A stretch of DNA of 64,000 nt from Tetramitus jugosus (Eukaryota > Heterolobosea > Eutetramitea > Acrasida > Vahlkampfiidae), in contig OW569346.1 in NCBI GenBank assembly GCA_937625935.1, positions 310,001-374,000 on the forward strand. Reading direction: 5' to 3'. The notes under the pieces were generated by a model, which searched no databases, was not told the origin of the DNA, and saw only the letters and a list, made by a program, of their open reading frames with translations. Below are positions 47,890-59,399 of this stretch, piece after piece; within the stretch, counting starts at the first letter, position 1, and each line of letters begins with the position of its first letter. Position numbers and translations under genes: made by a program.

Positions 47890-50109
47890 ATGTCTCCACC
47901 ATCCACTGACACCAACAGCGCATACGAGAAGCACATTCTCGTGATTGGTGATCCTCAATCAGGAAAAACTTCAATCATTCGTTCCATCTGCAACAACAAT
48001 GACAATGACGACAGTAGCACGCCCTACAACAACAGCAACAGCAACAACAACAATAGCGTATTTACACTGCATACGAACGATCATGACTACACTGTTCAAT
48101 TCATTGAGGATGAAGTTGTGACAGAAAAGCACTTGCTCACAACAGATTTGATTTTATTGGTGATTGAATATGATTTGGATGAGAGCCTTGATCAATTCCA
48201 GAACACGTGGCTCCCGCTGATTCAACACTCGAGAAAACCGTTTTTCCTCGTTCAGACAAAGATTGATTTGAACGAAAATTGTCAGCTTTTGGATTTCTCC
48301 GGCGTAAATGAGTTGTTTGTTGGTGGTGCTGTTTTTTCAACATTGATGGCAGAGAGTGATGATTTGAGAGATGCTCTCGTGTTTAAGCTATTTGAATTTT
48401 TGTTCTTTAGTCCAACGAGCACACTCTACTATGATGAAGACAAGAAACAATTGAAACAAGTGGTCAAGAGTGCTCTCAAGAGAGCATTTTGGTTGATGGA
48501 CAAGGACGGTGACAGTATTTTGAACACAAAGGAATATTTAAAGTTTGCTGTATGTTGTTGTGTGATTGAATGTGTGCGAAGTGTGTGTGTTTATTCACGC
48601 ATACATTTAGTGCAATTTTTGATGATGATTCTTTTGTCTTTTTGGTTCGTGAGCTAACGATTGAATGTTGTGTGATGGATCACGGATAGAAATTGGCAAA
48701 TGTAAAGTATACGCTGAATGAGTGTTTGGACATTGTGGCTTCATCAGTGAAACAAGGTGGTAGTAGTAGTTCGAGTGGACTGAATTTGGAGCAATTTTTG
48801 TCACTCTATGATTACTTGGTGGACAATGATTCGAATGTGCAAGCTGTTTGGAGAGTATTGAGAGCTTTTGATGTCAATACTGGATTGGCAGTTGAAGATC
48901 GAGCTATCATGTACGATATTCTTTGTTTGATTGTTGTTGTTGATTGCTGTACTAACCAATGTTTGTTTTTTCATGTTATCCATTAGTGAACAAACGATGC
49001 CAAGAACGAATCCAAGTCAAGATCAAATCGTGTTAAGCGATGCTGCATACAAGGAGCTAACGCGGTTTTTTAAGCTATTCGATAGGGATAGAGATGGGTT
49101 GTTGAGTGTAGCGGAGATTGACGACGCATTTTCAATTGCGTTTGATGTTGAGAATCCGTTTGTGTCCTTTGATTCGGACTATATCAATCTGACTTCTTCT
49201 CAGGATGGAAAATTGACAATCCAGGGATGGTTGTCTCTTTGGAGTATTGTTACTCTGCACAATCCATACAGTATTATAAGATGTTTGATTCGATGGGGCA
49301 TAAAAACTAATCTGAAACAGTACTTGTCAGTGAACAAGATGCGAAAGTACCGAGAGAAGCCATCCGATTTCTCGAAGGTTGTCAATGCATACATTTTTGG
49401 TTCGAGTCGATGCGGTAAAACGAGTATTATGCAAAATTTAATTGATTGGGAAGTGAGTGATGATACATACACGAGAACTGCAAGGCAACAGACTGTTGTC
49501 AACATTGCTGAGGACGATAAGGGAGATTCTTTTTATTTGGCGATTACTGAATTTGAGGACAATGCCGTGTTGGATGTCCTAGAATCAACACAAACGATGG
49601 ATATGTGCGATATTGCTATTATGGTGTTCGATGGTGCAGATCCATATTCGTTTTCATATTTGGCCAAACTGCAACAGAAATTGGATCCTACTATCCCATG
49701 TATTTACGTATTGAGCAAGGATGATCTGGAAGTTGAGGAACAGATCCATGATGTACCACCACAGGAGTTCTGTGAGGAATTGGGTCTGTTGTGGCCTCCA
49801 TTCTATCACTGTGCCACACAATATGATCCAGAGAGACACAAGACGTTCGAAGAAGTCCTGTACTTTGCTCAAAATCCAAAGGATGCATGTCCAATGTGGG
49901 ACGCTGCTGAATCGTCAGACTCGGAAGACGAAGGTCCAGAACAGCACGAAATCCAACCAAAATCATCTCTACTCTCCAGAACAATCAAGTTAGTTAGTGT
50001 GGTAAGTGTCATTGCAATTGGCTCAGCCTTACTTTGGAAGTTTGCTGCAAAGTCAAAGAAAGAAGAAGACAATCGACTGAGTGAAATAAGCAAGAAGACG
50101 AGAAAGTGA
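47890..50109 (+). CDS. Miro (mitochondrial Rho) GTPase, 667 aa (three exons)
   Basis: Predicted as join(47890..48549,48690..48910,48987..50109). The architecture is that of Miro: first GTPase (GDPQSGKTS P-loop, TKID), EF-hand 1 (DKDGDSILNTKEY), helical ELM region (AVWRVLRAFDVNTG), EF-hand 2 (DRDRDGLLSVAEI), second GTPase (GSSRCGKTS) and a C-terminal TM helix (VSVVSVIAIGSALLWKF) with a basic tail for outer-mitochondrial-membrane anchoring. Miro controls mitochondrial movement, morphology and ER contacts. The N-terminal GTPase carries an Asn-rich insert near residue 40. The second junction uses a GTACGA donor and joins EDRAI to SEQTMPRT; its exact position is the least certain part. Confidence 0.88.
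48550..48689 (+). other. Intron 1 of Miro gene, 140 nt
   Basis: Donor GTATGTTG, acceptor CACGGATAG, phase 0. It sits just after EF-hand 1 (EYLKFA / KLANVKY). Confidence 0.82.
48911..48986 (+). other. Intron 2 of Miro gene, 76 nt (donor less certain)
   Basis: Acceptor ATCCATTAG is clear. GTACGATA at 48911 is the only donor nearby that keeps the frame, splitting an Ile codon. TTGTTTG-type sites would put the exons out of phase. Confidence 0.65.
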
Positions 50110-50410
50110 CTTGAATAAGTTGGGATTTATGTGATAATTTCTTTTGAAAACAAAAGGAGCGGTGCAGAAGTGTTGTGGCAAGGACGACCATACTCGGGTA
50201 CTCACACTATGTACCTCGGAAACAAAATAATATAATAAACAAAAACACGGTATCCGCTCCTTCACAAACTCATTACAAAAAATTTCAAAACTCTCAAAAT
50301 AGCAACAAAATGGCTCAAAATACATTGTGATCGAGAAAATGAACTTCACTGCCAGAGTGTCCTCTCAATGACATAGTCCACTGAAAACGAAACAAGTTCT
50401 TTGCAGCAAC
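50110..50410. other. 301-base intergenic region
   Basis: Holds the 3' end of Miro (ACAAAATAATATAATAAAC about 120 bases after the stop) and the 5' leader of the transporter gene. Nothing else is seen. Confidence 0.35.
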
Positions 50411-51820
50411 ATGGTTGAAGTGAAAGAGATCAATTATTCTGGTGGAGACACCGAGTTGGAATCACTCCCTCGTATTGACCACTCCAAAGAAACTGCCAAT
50501 CCTCGATATGCATTTGAAGATGTGTCGCTTCAAGAACCGGACTATACTGGCAATTTGTCATCCACTTCCTCTCATTCAATCATTCGTCTGACTGATAAAT
50601 CATCACTTGACACTGAATCTGCCGAGCCATTCTATTCAACAGGATTAGACAAGTGGCAATTCTTTGTGCTGTGGTATGGATTAGCTGCATTGAGTCATTT
50701 GGCCAAAGGAGGACACAATGCTTTTGCCTCGTATCTGAACACAGACAAGCAGAAGAAGCCACCAGAGTTCAGTCTCTTAGCTTTTGGAAATTTGCTCGTT
50801 CTGCTGTGCTACACTCCACGAATCATTTACAAGGTAATGCAAACCATTCGCACAAGACATGCCAATTGGCAATCAACAACAGTCACGGAACCACAGGAGC
50901 AACAAGAAGAACAACTGACCTTACAGAGGCATGGGTCCATGAGAATTCTGTGGAACAGTGGTCGCTCATTCTTGACCCATCCAGCCCTATACATTTTCCT
51001 CGCATCCATCATGGTTAGAGCTCTCGTTCGAAGTCAAGCTCTAGGTTTCACAACAGCTGTGCTGCTTCAGCTCGTTGAACTTCAAGCACCATTCATCATC
51101 ACATTTGTGTCTGTTTATGTGTTCAAGAGGGGTGCTTTACGATGGCAAACGGTGCTGACACTTGTTGCGACTCTTGTGGGCAGCGTTGCACTCATTTTGG
51201 GTGAGTCAACCAACCAAGAATCCGGATTCCACTGGATGCCCAACTTTTCAAACATGGCAGCCAACTTTGGAGTGAACCACTTGATTGGACTCTCGCTGGC
51301 GTTCATCAGTGCCTTTACACTCGCATCGAGAACACTGACCGTTGATTACATTACTGTGCACGAACACATGAAGCTATCATGTGAAAACATGTTCATTGCA
51401 GAGAAACTCGTACTGTGCACTGTTTTTCTAGCTCTATCACTCGTGTTTGGTGATTATTCACAGTTTGGAGCCATGGGCTGGAAGCAGTGGTCCATCTTTT
51501 TATTAACGAGCTTTGTGAACGAGTTTATTGGATCGTTTCTCAGCATTTATGCAACAGCAAAACTAGGCAGCTCGACCTATGGTATTTTGTTGCCGATTCG
51601 TTTGTTTTCCACAATTTTTGTCGCCATGATTCTACTGGGGGAGACGATGAATAATTTTTTGGAGATTTTGGGTATTGTGGTCATCACTGTGAGCTTGATA
51701 GCATACATGTCGTGGAATCGGTATGCCACCAGTCATAAGCGCCTGTTAGATACGCCAAGCTTCTCCAATTCGAGTCGTTATCGCATGGAACCATTCTCAA
51801 ACTTGAAAATTGATGGCTGA
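50411..51820 (+). CDS. DMT-superfamily (nucleotide-sugar/triose-phosphate type) transporter, 469 aa
   Basis: About ten hydrophobic segments begin after an 80-residue polar N-terminus. Two EamA-like halves can be seen. The first runs from WQFFVLWYGLAALSHL to the ILVATLVGSVALILG segment. The second runs from HLIGLSLAFISAFTLASRTL to ILGIVVITVSLIAYM, with the typical KLGSSTYGILLPIRLFSTIFVAMILLGE pair near the end, where the family has its 'E-x-x-x-x-x-Q/N' helix. Substrate cannot be read from sequence; nucleotide-sugar, purine and drug/metabolite transporters all share this fold. It probably sits in the Golgi/ER or plasma membrane. Confidence 0.68.
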   Translation: MVEVKEINYSGGDTELESLPRIDHSKETANPRYAFEDVSLQEPDYTGNLSSTSSHSIIRLTDKSSLDTESAEPFYSTGLDKWQFFVLWYGLAALSHLAKGGHNAFASYLNTDKQKKPPEFSLLAFGNLLVLLCYTPRIIYKVMQTIRTRHANWQSTTVTEPQEQQEEQLTLQRHGSMRILWNSGRSFLTHPALYIFLASIMVRALVRSQALGFTTAVLLQLVELQAPFIITFVSVYVFKRGALRWQTVLTLVATLVGSVALILGESTNQESGFHWMPNFSNMAANFGVNHLIGLSLAFISAFTLASRTLTVDYITVHEHMKLSCENMFIAEKLVLCTVFLALSLVFGDYSQFGAMGWKQWSIFLLTSFVNEFIGSFLSIYATAKLGSSTYGILLPIRLFSTIFVAMILLGETMNNFLEILGIVVITVSLIAYMSWNRYATSHKRLLDTPSFSNSSRYRMEPFSNLKIDG

Positions 51821-52311
51821 GAGAGCTGATTGTGACATGTGTTTTTCATGAATCATTGTTAAAATCATCATTTGTGGTGTTGTGTGTGCGTAGGCATGCA
51901 CGATTAATAAACATTGTCATCTATCGCCCACTAGGAATGCATTTTCTCTCATTGCGATATGGTTCGGTCAATCATTGCAAATATCAAGAAACACCAATTC
52001 CAACTTCATTTTCAAGTTATTCTCGCTGTGCTGTTATCTGGTCTGGTCGCTTGTTGTTTGTTCGATCTGGTCGCAGAATTATACCTTTGTTGAAACTTCA
52101 ACAAAATCAGTCAACCAGCAGGAAGTCAACTGATAATATTGAGAAAACAAAAAATCACAAAAATCAAACAAAAACACTACAAGCATCGTTAAGGACAGGT
52201 ATGTGCCATTCGGCTTTCACACACAAGCCTGTGAAAAAAAACTTTATTGCACCAGAAGTTGTTGCATGAACACACACTGACTCATTTCCCCCTTGTTTAT
52301 TGATACACAGA
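51821..52311 (+). other. 491-base intergenic region upstream of eL19
   Basis: Promoter and leader of the ribosomal protein gene, ending TTGATACACAGA before the ATG. That CAG may be the acceptor of an intron in the 5' UTR. A 145-codon open frame here (51832-52269) lacks coding character. Confidence 0.35.
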
Positions 52312-52911
52312 ATGACATACAAGCTCCAAAAGAGATTAGCAGCAGAAGTTTTGGGTTGTGGTACCAACAGAGTTTGGATGGACCCAACCGAAGGTAACGA
52401 AATTTCCTTGGCAAAGTCCAGAGACGCCATCAGAAAGTTGGTCAAGGACGAAGTCATCATCAGAAAGCCAATCGTTATCAGATCCAGATTCGCATGGAGA
52501 AAGAGACAAGTTGCCATTAAGAAGGGTAGACACACTGGTATTGGTAAGAGAAAGGGTACCAGAGATGCTAGAAACCCATCCAAGAGACAATGGATGCTCA
52601 GAATGAGAATTTTGAGAAAGCTCCTTAAGAAGTACAAGGAGGCCAACAGAATTGACTCTCACTTATATCACGAATTATATTTGAAGACCAAGGGTAACGT
52701 CTACAAGAGCAAGAAGAATTTGATGGAACAAGTCTTCAAGGCAAAGGCTGAGCAAGTGAGAGAACAACGTTTGGTTGAACAATTGAAGGCAAAGAAGGAG
52801 AAGCAATTGAAGTTGAAGGAACAAAGACTCGAAAGAAACGAGAGAAAGACCAAGAAGCAAGTTAGCGAAGCTGAAAAGGCTGCTCGTTTGTCTCAAGAAG
52901 CCAAGAAGTAA
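52312..52911 (+). CDS. RPL19: 60S ribosomal protein eL19, 199 aa
   Basis: A highly conserved large-subunit protein. MTYKLQKRLAAEVLGCG matches the universal start, followed by RVWMDPTEGNEI, RKLVKDEVIIRKP, GRHTGIGKRKGTRDAR, and the RMRILRKLLKKYKEANRIDSHLYHELY helix. The charged C-terminal extension, typical of eukaryotes, ends EKAARLSQEAKK. The start at 52312 was chosen because it aligns with the family N-terminus; an in-frame upstream codon at 52300 would add four residues. Base composition and lysine AAG preference match other highly expressed genes such as eEF1A. Confidence 0.97.
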   Translation: MTYKLQKRLAAEVLGCGTNRVWMDPTEGNEISLAKSRDAIRKLVKDEVIIRKPIVIRSRFAWRKRQVAIKKGRHTGIGKRKGTRDARNPSKRQWMLRMRILRKLLKKYKEANRIDSHLYHELYLKTKGNVYKSKKNLMEQVFKAKAEQVREQRLVEQLKAKKEKQLKLKEQRLERNERKTKKQVSEAEKAARLSQEAKK

Positions 52912-53012
52912 ATCTGTTATCACGCTGCATAGTCAACTAACTGTCCATTACAGAATGTGTACAGCCATAACTAAACATGTACACGCTTATTATCTTCAAA
53001 ATTTCTTCTTTT

Positions 53013-53909
53013 TTATATGGTGAACAAAATGATTTGCAGTCTTCCCATCTGTTTTGTTTCCTCTTGAAGCTTTTCAAATTTCTTATCAATCTTTGTGTTC
53101 TCTCTGACAGTATCCATTGCCTTCTCCAGTAGTTGTTGGTCCTGGTGGGTGACGTTTTGCTTGAGTGATTCGAAAGCTCTAGGAAAGTATTGCTTGACTA
53201 GAAATCGCAACCTTCTCTTGATAAACTTGTTGTATTGTGTCTCGTGACAGTACCAGGTCAGTTGACTCAACAGTTGTGCATAGTCAACTGGTTCGCCACT
53301 CTTGCGATCACAGGTGTAATCTCCTTCATAATGATTACCAGGTTGATTCGTTTTCGCTGATGAACAATAGCCACAGATTTGTATCGTTGCTCCCTTGGCA
53401 TTGAAGATTCCATTCTCGGTTCGGATCTGTTTTCGATGTGCTTCATTCACACCAATGGGCACGAGCATCACCATTGACAATGGAGTCATCAGTATCAACT
53501 TCTCCAAGTAGCGTCTCATGCGCCAAACGACACTGCTTGATCGATAAAAGATTACAATACAACGAGCTCCGCGATACAATTCCCAAGCTTCCCGTTTGGA
53601 GAAATCATTGAGTGTCTCCGATTCACTCTCCACGCCCGTATGAATTTTCCGAGAGTAGAGATGAAGACTCACGAGAGAGTTGTGTTGTGGGTTGAACGTA
53701 TGAGCAGTCTTGATGTTATCGTAAGAACATTCTGGGTCATATGTCTCATACTTTTGACTCTGTTTGATATGATTGAAAATGGCAGTTTCGCAGTTTTTGG
53801 GTTCGTCTCTGGATATGAAGTCAACCAGGACGATCTTGTAATTCTGAGGTTGTGACGGTTGAGCCTGTTGTTGATGATGATTGTGATGGTGAAGGTGTCT
53901 ATGTGGCAT
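53013..53909 (-). CDS. Unknown protein, possible GTPase-fold relative without P-loop, 298 aa
   Basis: A His/Gln-rich N-terminus is followed by NYKIVLVDFIS, a strand where a Ras-like GTPase would have its beta-1 strand, but the GxxxxGK[ST] loop is missing. Further strands such as ARCIVIFYRSSSVVWRMRRYLE and MVMLVPIGV sit where beta-4 and beta-5 of a small GTPase would be, the latter in place of NKxD. A Cys-containing ICGYCSS segment and a C-terminal helical region follow. A pseudo-GTPase is only one reading; a wholly different fold is possible. It lies downstream of the Rictor gene on the same strand. Confidence 0.55.
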   Translation of the reverse strand: MPHRHLHHHNHHQQQAQPSQPQNYKIVLVDFISRDEPKNCETAIFNHIKQSQKYETYDPECSYDNIKTAHTFNPQHNSLVSLHLYSRKIHTGVESESETLNDFSKREAWELYRGARCIVIFYRSSSVVWRMRRYLEKLILMTPLSMVMLVPIGVNEAHRKQIRTENGIFNAKGATIQICGYCSSAKTNQPGNHYEGDYTCDRKSGEPVDYAQLLSQLTWYCHETQYNKFIKRRLRFLVKQYFPRAFESLKQNVTHQDQQLLEKAMDTVRENTKIDKKFEKLQEETKQMGRLQIILFTI

Positions 53910-54333
53910 TCTAGAGCACTCTTTGTTGCGTTTTATCTGTTTTATCTTAAATAGTTTCGTTGGTTGTTTGGTTCAAGTTACTGTGTCGGTTGACTATTTT
54001 ACAGGGAAGAACGAGGATACTGTGTTTCTAAGCTTTTTATGGTTTTGCTGCAAGACGAGAGTGATTCCTCCACATGGATGAAGCGTCAGATACAGGTGAA
54101 ATATTAATATACAAGCACTGTGGGAGAGTATGTGAATTCTCTGAGAAGGTTCTTTGTTTCTTCGCGCAACAGCAGCTAAATGTTCACACTGTGTATCGGG
54201 CTTGGAGTGCAACACCAGATTATTCTTGGCTTTCTGGCGTTCAAAATATCTTGGTTGACAGACGAAAAATGTTTTACAGCTCGACACGTGACACAGTGGC
54301 ATTTCTTTGAACAAGGAGCAAGCCCATTTTATA
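53910..54333. other. 424-base intergenic region
   Basis: Between the Rictor 3' end and the start of the unknown gene at 53909. It holds the promoter of the latter. A 78-codon plus-strand frame (54074-54310) has no recognisable domain. Confidence 0.35.
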
Positions 54334-57300
54334 TTAGTTCGATGTTGGAATAACAGGAGTATTACTACATGAGTGAGGCTTCTTAGGAATGAACAACGAA
54401 TCCAATTCTTCGAAATTCTCGCTCGTAAAGCTCGTCGAGGAGAACAATTCTTGGAAAATGAGCTTCTTTGTTCGCAGGGAATACCTGTACTTGCTAAGAT
54501 AACCAAAGACAAAATAAAAGAGAGCTGGTGAGAAGTCATTTGGTGATGTTTGCCTCTGTTTCTTCAACACTTTTGTTGCAGATGCTTCTGTCACAGGATT
54601 TGCTAGCAGCGTAATTTGCTTCAGAATGGCTGTCTGACTTTCATTCAGTATGTCTGGCAAGTGATGATCAAGGGGATAGTATGGTTCTTGGATCGATACA
54701 GCAGAACCTTCGTACTCGTATGGAGCAATCGTAAAGAACTGAGATGAGTTGGTGGGAACGCTCACATACACACGAGTCACAGGATCAGCATGACACTCCC
54801 ATCCTAGCTGTGTAATCTTCTCTTGCGCCTGAGCAGACTTGTTCATCACTCCTAGAATGTACATGCAAGTACCTCGAAGAGATAGATTGTTGGAGTTCTG
54901 TGCCAAGTTGATGAGTCGTTCGATACAGTTTGCTTCCTTGATGAATTGGTAGCCGCTATCGCTTGCACCAATGTGTCCAATAGCCCACAGAGCAGCTCTC
55001 AAATTGCGCAATGCATTCTGTTTTGCCTCTTCGTTAGCAAAAGTGAGCCGTGGAGTAATGCTCACAGATGTTTCATAGTCGGACAGAACTTGAATAAAGG
55101 AGTTAAAATGTCCAGATTCCTTCAACATGTCACATCCCTCATTGGTCTTACACAATTCACCAAAGAAGTGAGGTGGTAGTGAAATGCCCTCGTTTGAGAG
55201 TATTGAGTAGGATAGTCCAGTCTTTGAGTACCTGTCGTTCATTGACTTTTCTAGAGCTTCTTCTACTGTTGTGACATATTCGAGATTTTTGGATGTCATC
55301 CAATCTTTCATCGTGTTTTGAATCCATCCTACTTCATACAAATAGAAGAATCCTTGAGGTCTGGACAACAAACGAAGCAAGAGTACTTTGCCGTCTGGTT
55401 GTCTCTCCAATGGTTCCACCGAAGGACGCAATGCAGTCAAAGCATCCAAATTTTCAATTTCTTGACATGCTTCCACCAACGTTTTCAGTGCTGTTATGAC
55501 CACATCCTCCCAAGTGTCAGTCAGCTGATTGTTCAACAATTCGATACCCCAGGTATGGAAGTCGACTGATTCACGTAGAAGTCGTTTCATATGAGAAATG
55601 GCAAAATAACGAACTTTTTTCGATCCCTTTTCCATGGCCTGCTTGATGATTGATCTTGCAGGCTTGGTTGCGTTCTTTGATCTGGTGAAGTCCAATGCCT
55701 TGATGCTTAATTGACATATATCGTCTCTCGTTGTTGTCAATTTATGCAGCGCATTAAAGATCTTAAAATCAATCAACAGTTCAACGCCTTGAGGAGATGC
55801 ACTGAGAGTTCCAATAAAGGTGAAATAACGTCTCGACATCTTATATGTTACTCTCTCGTCGCTAAATGTTCTGTTGGGGTTGGATTCTGGATTGGTTTGT
55901 AGCTCAATCTGCAATCCATCCCGAAGTTCATCCAAGAATCCACACTTGCGCAAGAATTGACATCCATCATTTGTCGATAGTAAATTCTCAATGAGTTGTT
56001 CTCCGACACGAGCATAAATAAACAAGTCCTCCTTGTAGGGCAACTCAGAGAACAATCGACTCGATGGAAGATAAAATCCGAGGAGACGTCTTATAAATTT
56101 CTGGTTGATCGCTTCCAATAGTCGACTCGGTGTTCTCAGTGGTCCAAACACTAGAGTGATAATCTTCTCCCAATTCCACTTTTTATCATCTTTTGTTGTC
56201 ATCACATTGGATTCTTTGATCAGTTGACTGAATTGAATATCATCGACAGCACCACTCACAGAATTCAAAGTCTTGACCAACTCGGCCGGTATATCCTTCT
56301 TTTGAGACACTTGATTCGTTTGTTGTGTGTACAGTGTTAGCATACTCAACACTTTGGAGCGCTTTCTATCAGAAGCAAACAGTTCATCATTCCTCAACTC
56401 CTTCGCAACGACCGAGTCAAACAAATCATGCATCTGTAGGCATCTATCAGATGATAGCAAAAGGTCAGAGAAGGCTAAGATAGTTTGTAATATTTGCGCA
56501 GATCTTTGACTCACATCATGCTGGTCTTTGACTCGAGACAACGTCAGCAGTGCATTCAATAATCCATTGTCTATAAATGACAGAATGACCATCGCTAAAA
56601 AGTTCATAATAATGTTATCGCCCTGTAATGTACTCGTCAGTTTATCCACTTGTGTCACAGAAGAGTACTGTGTCACTTGAGGCTTCAACACATTCAAATG
56701 AGAGATTTTTCCATCCTCTATAGAAAGCAATAATGATTGAATTAGAACACCCACTCAAACTCAAGTGTATCAAACAAATAACAAGCAATAAAAAGGTAAA
56801 TACTCACTCTCTTGTCTCTCTTCTGTTGATAGCTTTGGAATCAGATAGCGATAATGAGGAGGAGATGCACCTCTCAATATCAAAATAATAGTATCAAACA
56901 AAAATTCCTTTCTCATTTCGTCCTCTGGTAACAACAATGCATCCACGATGGCACCGACTGCGACACCTCTCTCTGACAAGCACACTAATCCCGTCCAACT
57001 CTTCATCATGAAGCAAATTGCTCTCTGAGATGCCTCCAATTGTTCCTTCATAATCTTTTTGTCCTCGACGTATCCTTGAGTGAATGGACTGATCAAGTAC
57101 TGAATGTCATACATGGGACGAATAAACTTTCGCTTCGAAGGGTCATCATACAAGTACAGGAACGACTGGATGATACTCTCTGAAATTTCGTGGAATTTTG
57201 GATCCAGAACAGCAGACAACAACACGCGCAATCCGTTTGATGACGCCACAACTTTTGGATTAAAAATCAAAATGTCTCTCAGAATTTCAGTGGCAACAAA

Positions 57301-58739
57301 CTTGAATGCATCTTCTGGATTCTCTGCGATTGATGCAACTGCCTTGACAAGTATGTTTGGAATGTGAATGGCATCACTCTCCACCTTTGACAGTCCTTTC
57401 ATCAAATCAAACACCTGTTTCTTCTCCTTTAGATTCTTCTTGTCTACATCAAACATTCTGAACAAACCATAATAACACAATAACAACAACAACATTAACA
57501 ATAAAAACAACAGTTAATTGACTCTCTCTTCCCAAACACACACATGCACCACAAAGATTTCACATCTGAAAACAATCCCACTACACATCATTTCAATCAC
57601 ACACACACACACACACAAACACACACTACATACTTGCACAAATGAAAATGACAATGATACTTCCAAAAGTGAACAGAAATCGATTCGACATATCTACAAA
57701 AGTATCGAATCGCACGAATCGCAGATGCCCTGAGGTATGAACTTCGATGAACAAGCATCATTCTCATTGTTTGAGCAACATAGTCCATGGTCAATGAAGC
57801 ATACTCATCTTCCTCATCCACATTGTTATTGACTCCTCTACTGTTTTTGATAATGGTATGAATAGCAAGAGGAGGAATATCATTGGGAGCTACACTCATG
57901 TTCTCTGCTGTTGCCGTACTGGATGATGATAAAAATACATGTTTCATAATGGACGATGCTGCTGTTGTTGTTGTTGTTTGTGATGATGGTGATGATTGTT
58001 GTTGTGGTTGTTGTTGTTGATCAGTACCACCATAATGATTGTTATTATTGTTGTTATTGTTATTATGATAATCATAGAAACAATTCTGGAGATCAAACTT
58101 GAGTGTTTTTGCAATAATGACCAATGTTTCAAATGATTTGACCTTGTCTCTACCATCCGTACCTGTTCTTCTCAATTTTACACACACTTGTTTCAACTCT
58201 TTTTTCGCATTTTCAATCTGTTCGATTCTCAATTGTTGTTGTTGATGAAACGATGCAGCTACATCACTGCTACTACTACCAATCATTGTCACATTTCGAT
58301 TGTTGTGATTTGTTGGAGTTGTTCCCCCTAGCGTAGGTGATGAAACGACATTGCTTGTTTGTGATGATGATGATGATGATGAAGAAGCTGTGGTTGTTGT
58401 TGATGATGATGATGTTGGATGGTGAATATTGTGATGATTGATGATATCAACATAGGCAGAGTATGGAAAAGGATAATTCGTCTGTTGTTGTTGTTGTTGT
58501 TGTTGTGAGTACTCTGATGTTGGTGTCGTAGCAGTGGACGACGGTTGTGATGTGTTGCCTCTTGGAGTTCTCGGTGTAGTGTTGCCTCTGGGAGTAATTG
58601 CTCTGGGAGATGTTAGATTCCCATTACTACTACCATTGCTATGACTATTATTACTATTCGTGTTATTGTTGTTATTATTGTTATTGTTCATGTTGTTGGT
58701 GGCGATACCGATTGCTTTTTTCAGATTCAAGTTTTTCAT
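54334..58739 (-). CDS. RICTOR: Rictor / Pianissimo, TORC2 scaffold, 1370 aa (three exons)
   Basis: Predicted as complement(join(54334..56717,56808..57457,57661..58739)). The joined frame is open for 1370 residues. The first 240 residues are Asn/Thr/Gln/Ser-rich and disordered. The N-terminal Rictor armadillo region follows (RMMLVHRSSYLRASAIRAIRYF, VVASSNGLRVLLSAVLD, SFLYLYDDPSKRKFIRPMYD). Next come the middle repeats (RVTYKMSRRYFTFIGTLSASPQG) and the very conserved C-terminal block LRNLRAALWAIGHIGASDSGYQF with LSLRGTCMYILGVMNKSAQ. Rictor organises TOR complex 2, which controls actin, chemotaxis and AGC kinases in amoebae. It is shorter than animal Rictor because it lacks the long C-terminal tail. 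Its first exon is divergent from the SUMO-like gene. Confidence 0.85.
56718..56807 (-). other. Intron 2 of Rictor gene, 90 nt
   Basis: Donor GTGAGTAT, acceptor TTTCTATAG. It joins STEERQE to DGKISHLN through a split Lys codon. Confidence 0.82.
57458..57660 (-). other. Intron 1 of Rictor gene, 203 nt, with dinucleotide repeat
   Basis: Acceptor TTTGTTCAG is clear. Donor GTATCATTG at 57660 keeps the frame (FWK / MFDV). The intron holds a (CA)n microsatellite. Another donor about 20 bases upstream cannot be excluded. Confidence 0.7.
57597..57628. repeat. (CA)n microsatellite in Rictor intron
   Basis: An almost uninterrupted CACACA run of about 30 bases, with one AAAC break. It sits within intron 1. 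Confidence 0.8.
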
Positions 58740-59399
58740 TCTCTTGTTGGTGTAGTCTCTCTGTTGTTGCTGTTGTTGTTATGTTATGGTTTCGCGATTC
58801 TCTCTGCTAAAGGGAAAATGATTGGACTAATTCAAATTGATGATGATAATTACAATTAGAAATGAATATTGGGATATCAGCAGCAGAAAATGGATGAAAT
58901 AAATAAATGGGTTGGGTTTCTCTCTTTGTTGGTGGTGGTGAGAGAGAGGATGGATGGATGATGCTTTCTGACGCCTTAATCGATTTTCGTTTTGAGGCAA
59001 GCAACGATGAAAAAAGAGTCAAGCCGCTTTTTGGGAGCGACAAAGAAGCGGCGGCGATAAAAGGGAAAATATTGTTGTTATTCGTTGTGGTTGTGGACAT
59101 GTCCAACACTTGACGAGGTCGTCAATCATTTACAAAAAGTGGTCACACAAGTGAAAGCGAGGATAAGGAGCTCAAGTCAAGTCAATAATACAACAAAAAT
59201 CAATGCAACGATCTGATGAGTTGTTCAAATCTTGACTACGGAAGAATATGTCAAACTTCTCACTTTGATGTTGCCTTCAAAAGTCAAGATTCTCAAAGAT
59301 TTCGTGTTCCAGTTTTCCTTGTTCCAAACAACAGCGAAAACACCAACAATTTTGTGAAGGAAAAGATCCACCAACATAACTAACACAAACACGACCAAG
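58740..59399. promoter_or_regulatory. Divergent region between Rictor and SUMO-like gene
   Basis: 660 bases with the 5' regions of both genes. A weak minus-strand frame (58807-59109) has low complexity and no domain. No TATA or repeat stood out. Confidence 0.35.

Noticed and set aside
51832-52269. 145-codon open frame before eL19
   Set aside because: Cysteine, arginine and serine use looks random, with no domain. It lies in the leader and promoter of a highly expressed gene.
54074-54310. 78-codon plus-strand frame after Rictor
   Set aside because: No recognisable domain or splice partner. Treated as intergenic.
58807-59109. 100-codon minus-strand frame upstream of Rictor
   Set aside because: Low complexity and Ser/Pro-rich, with no family match. 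More likely leader or promoter DNA.
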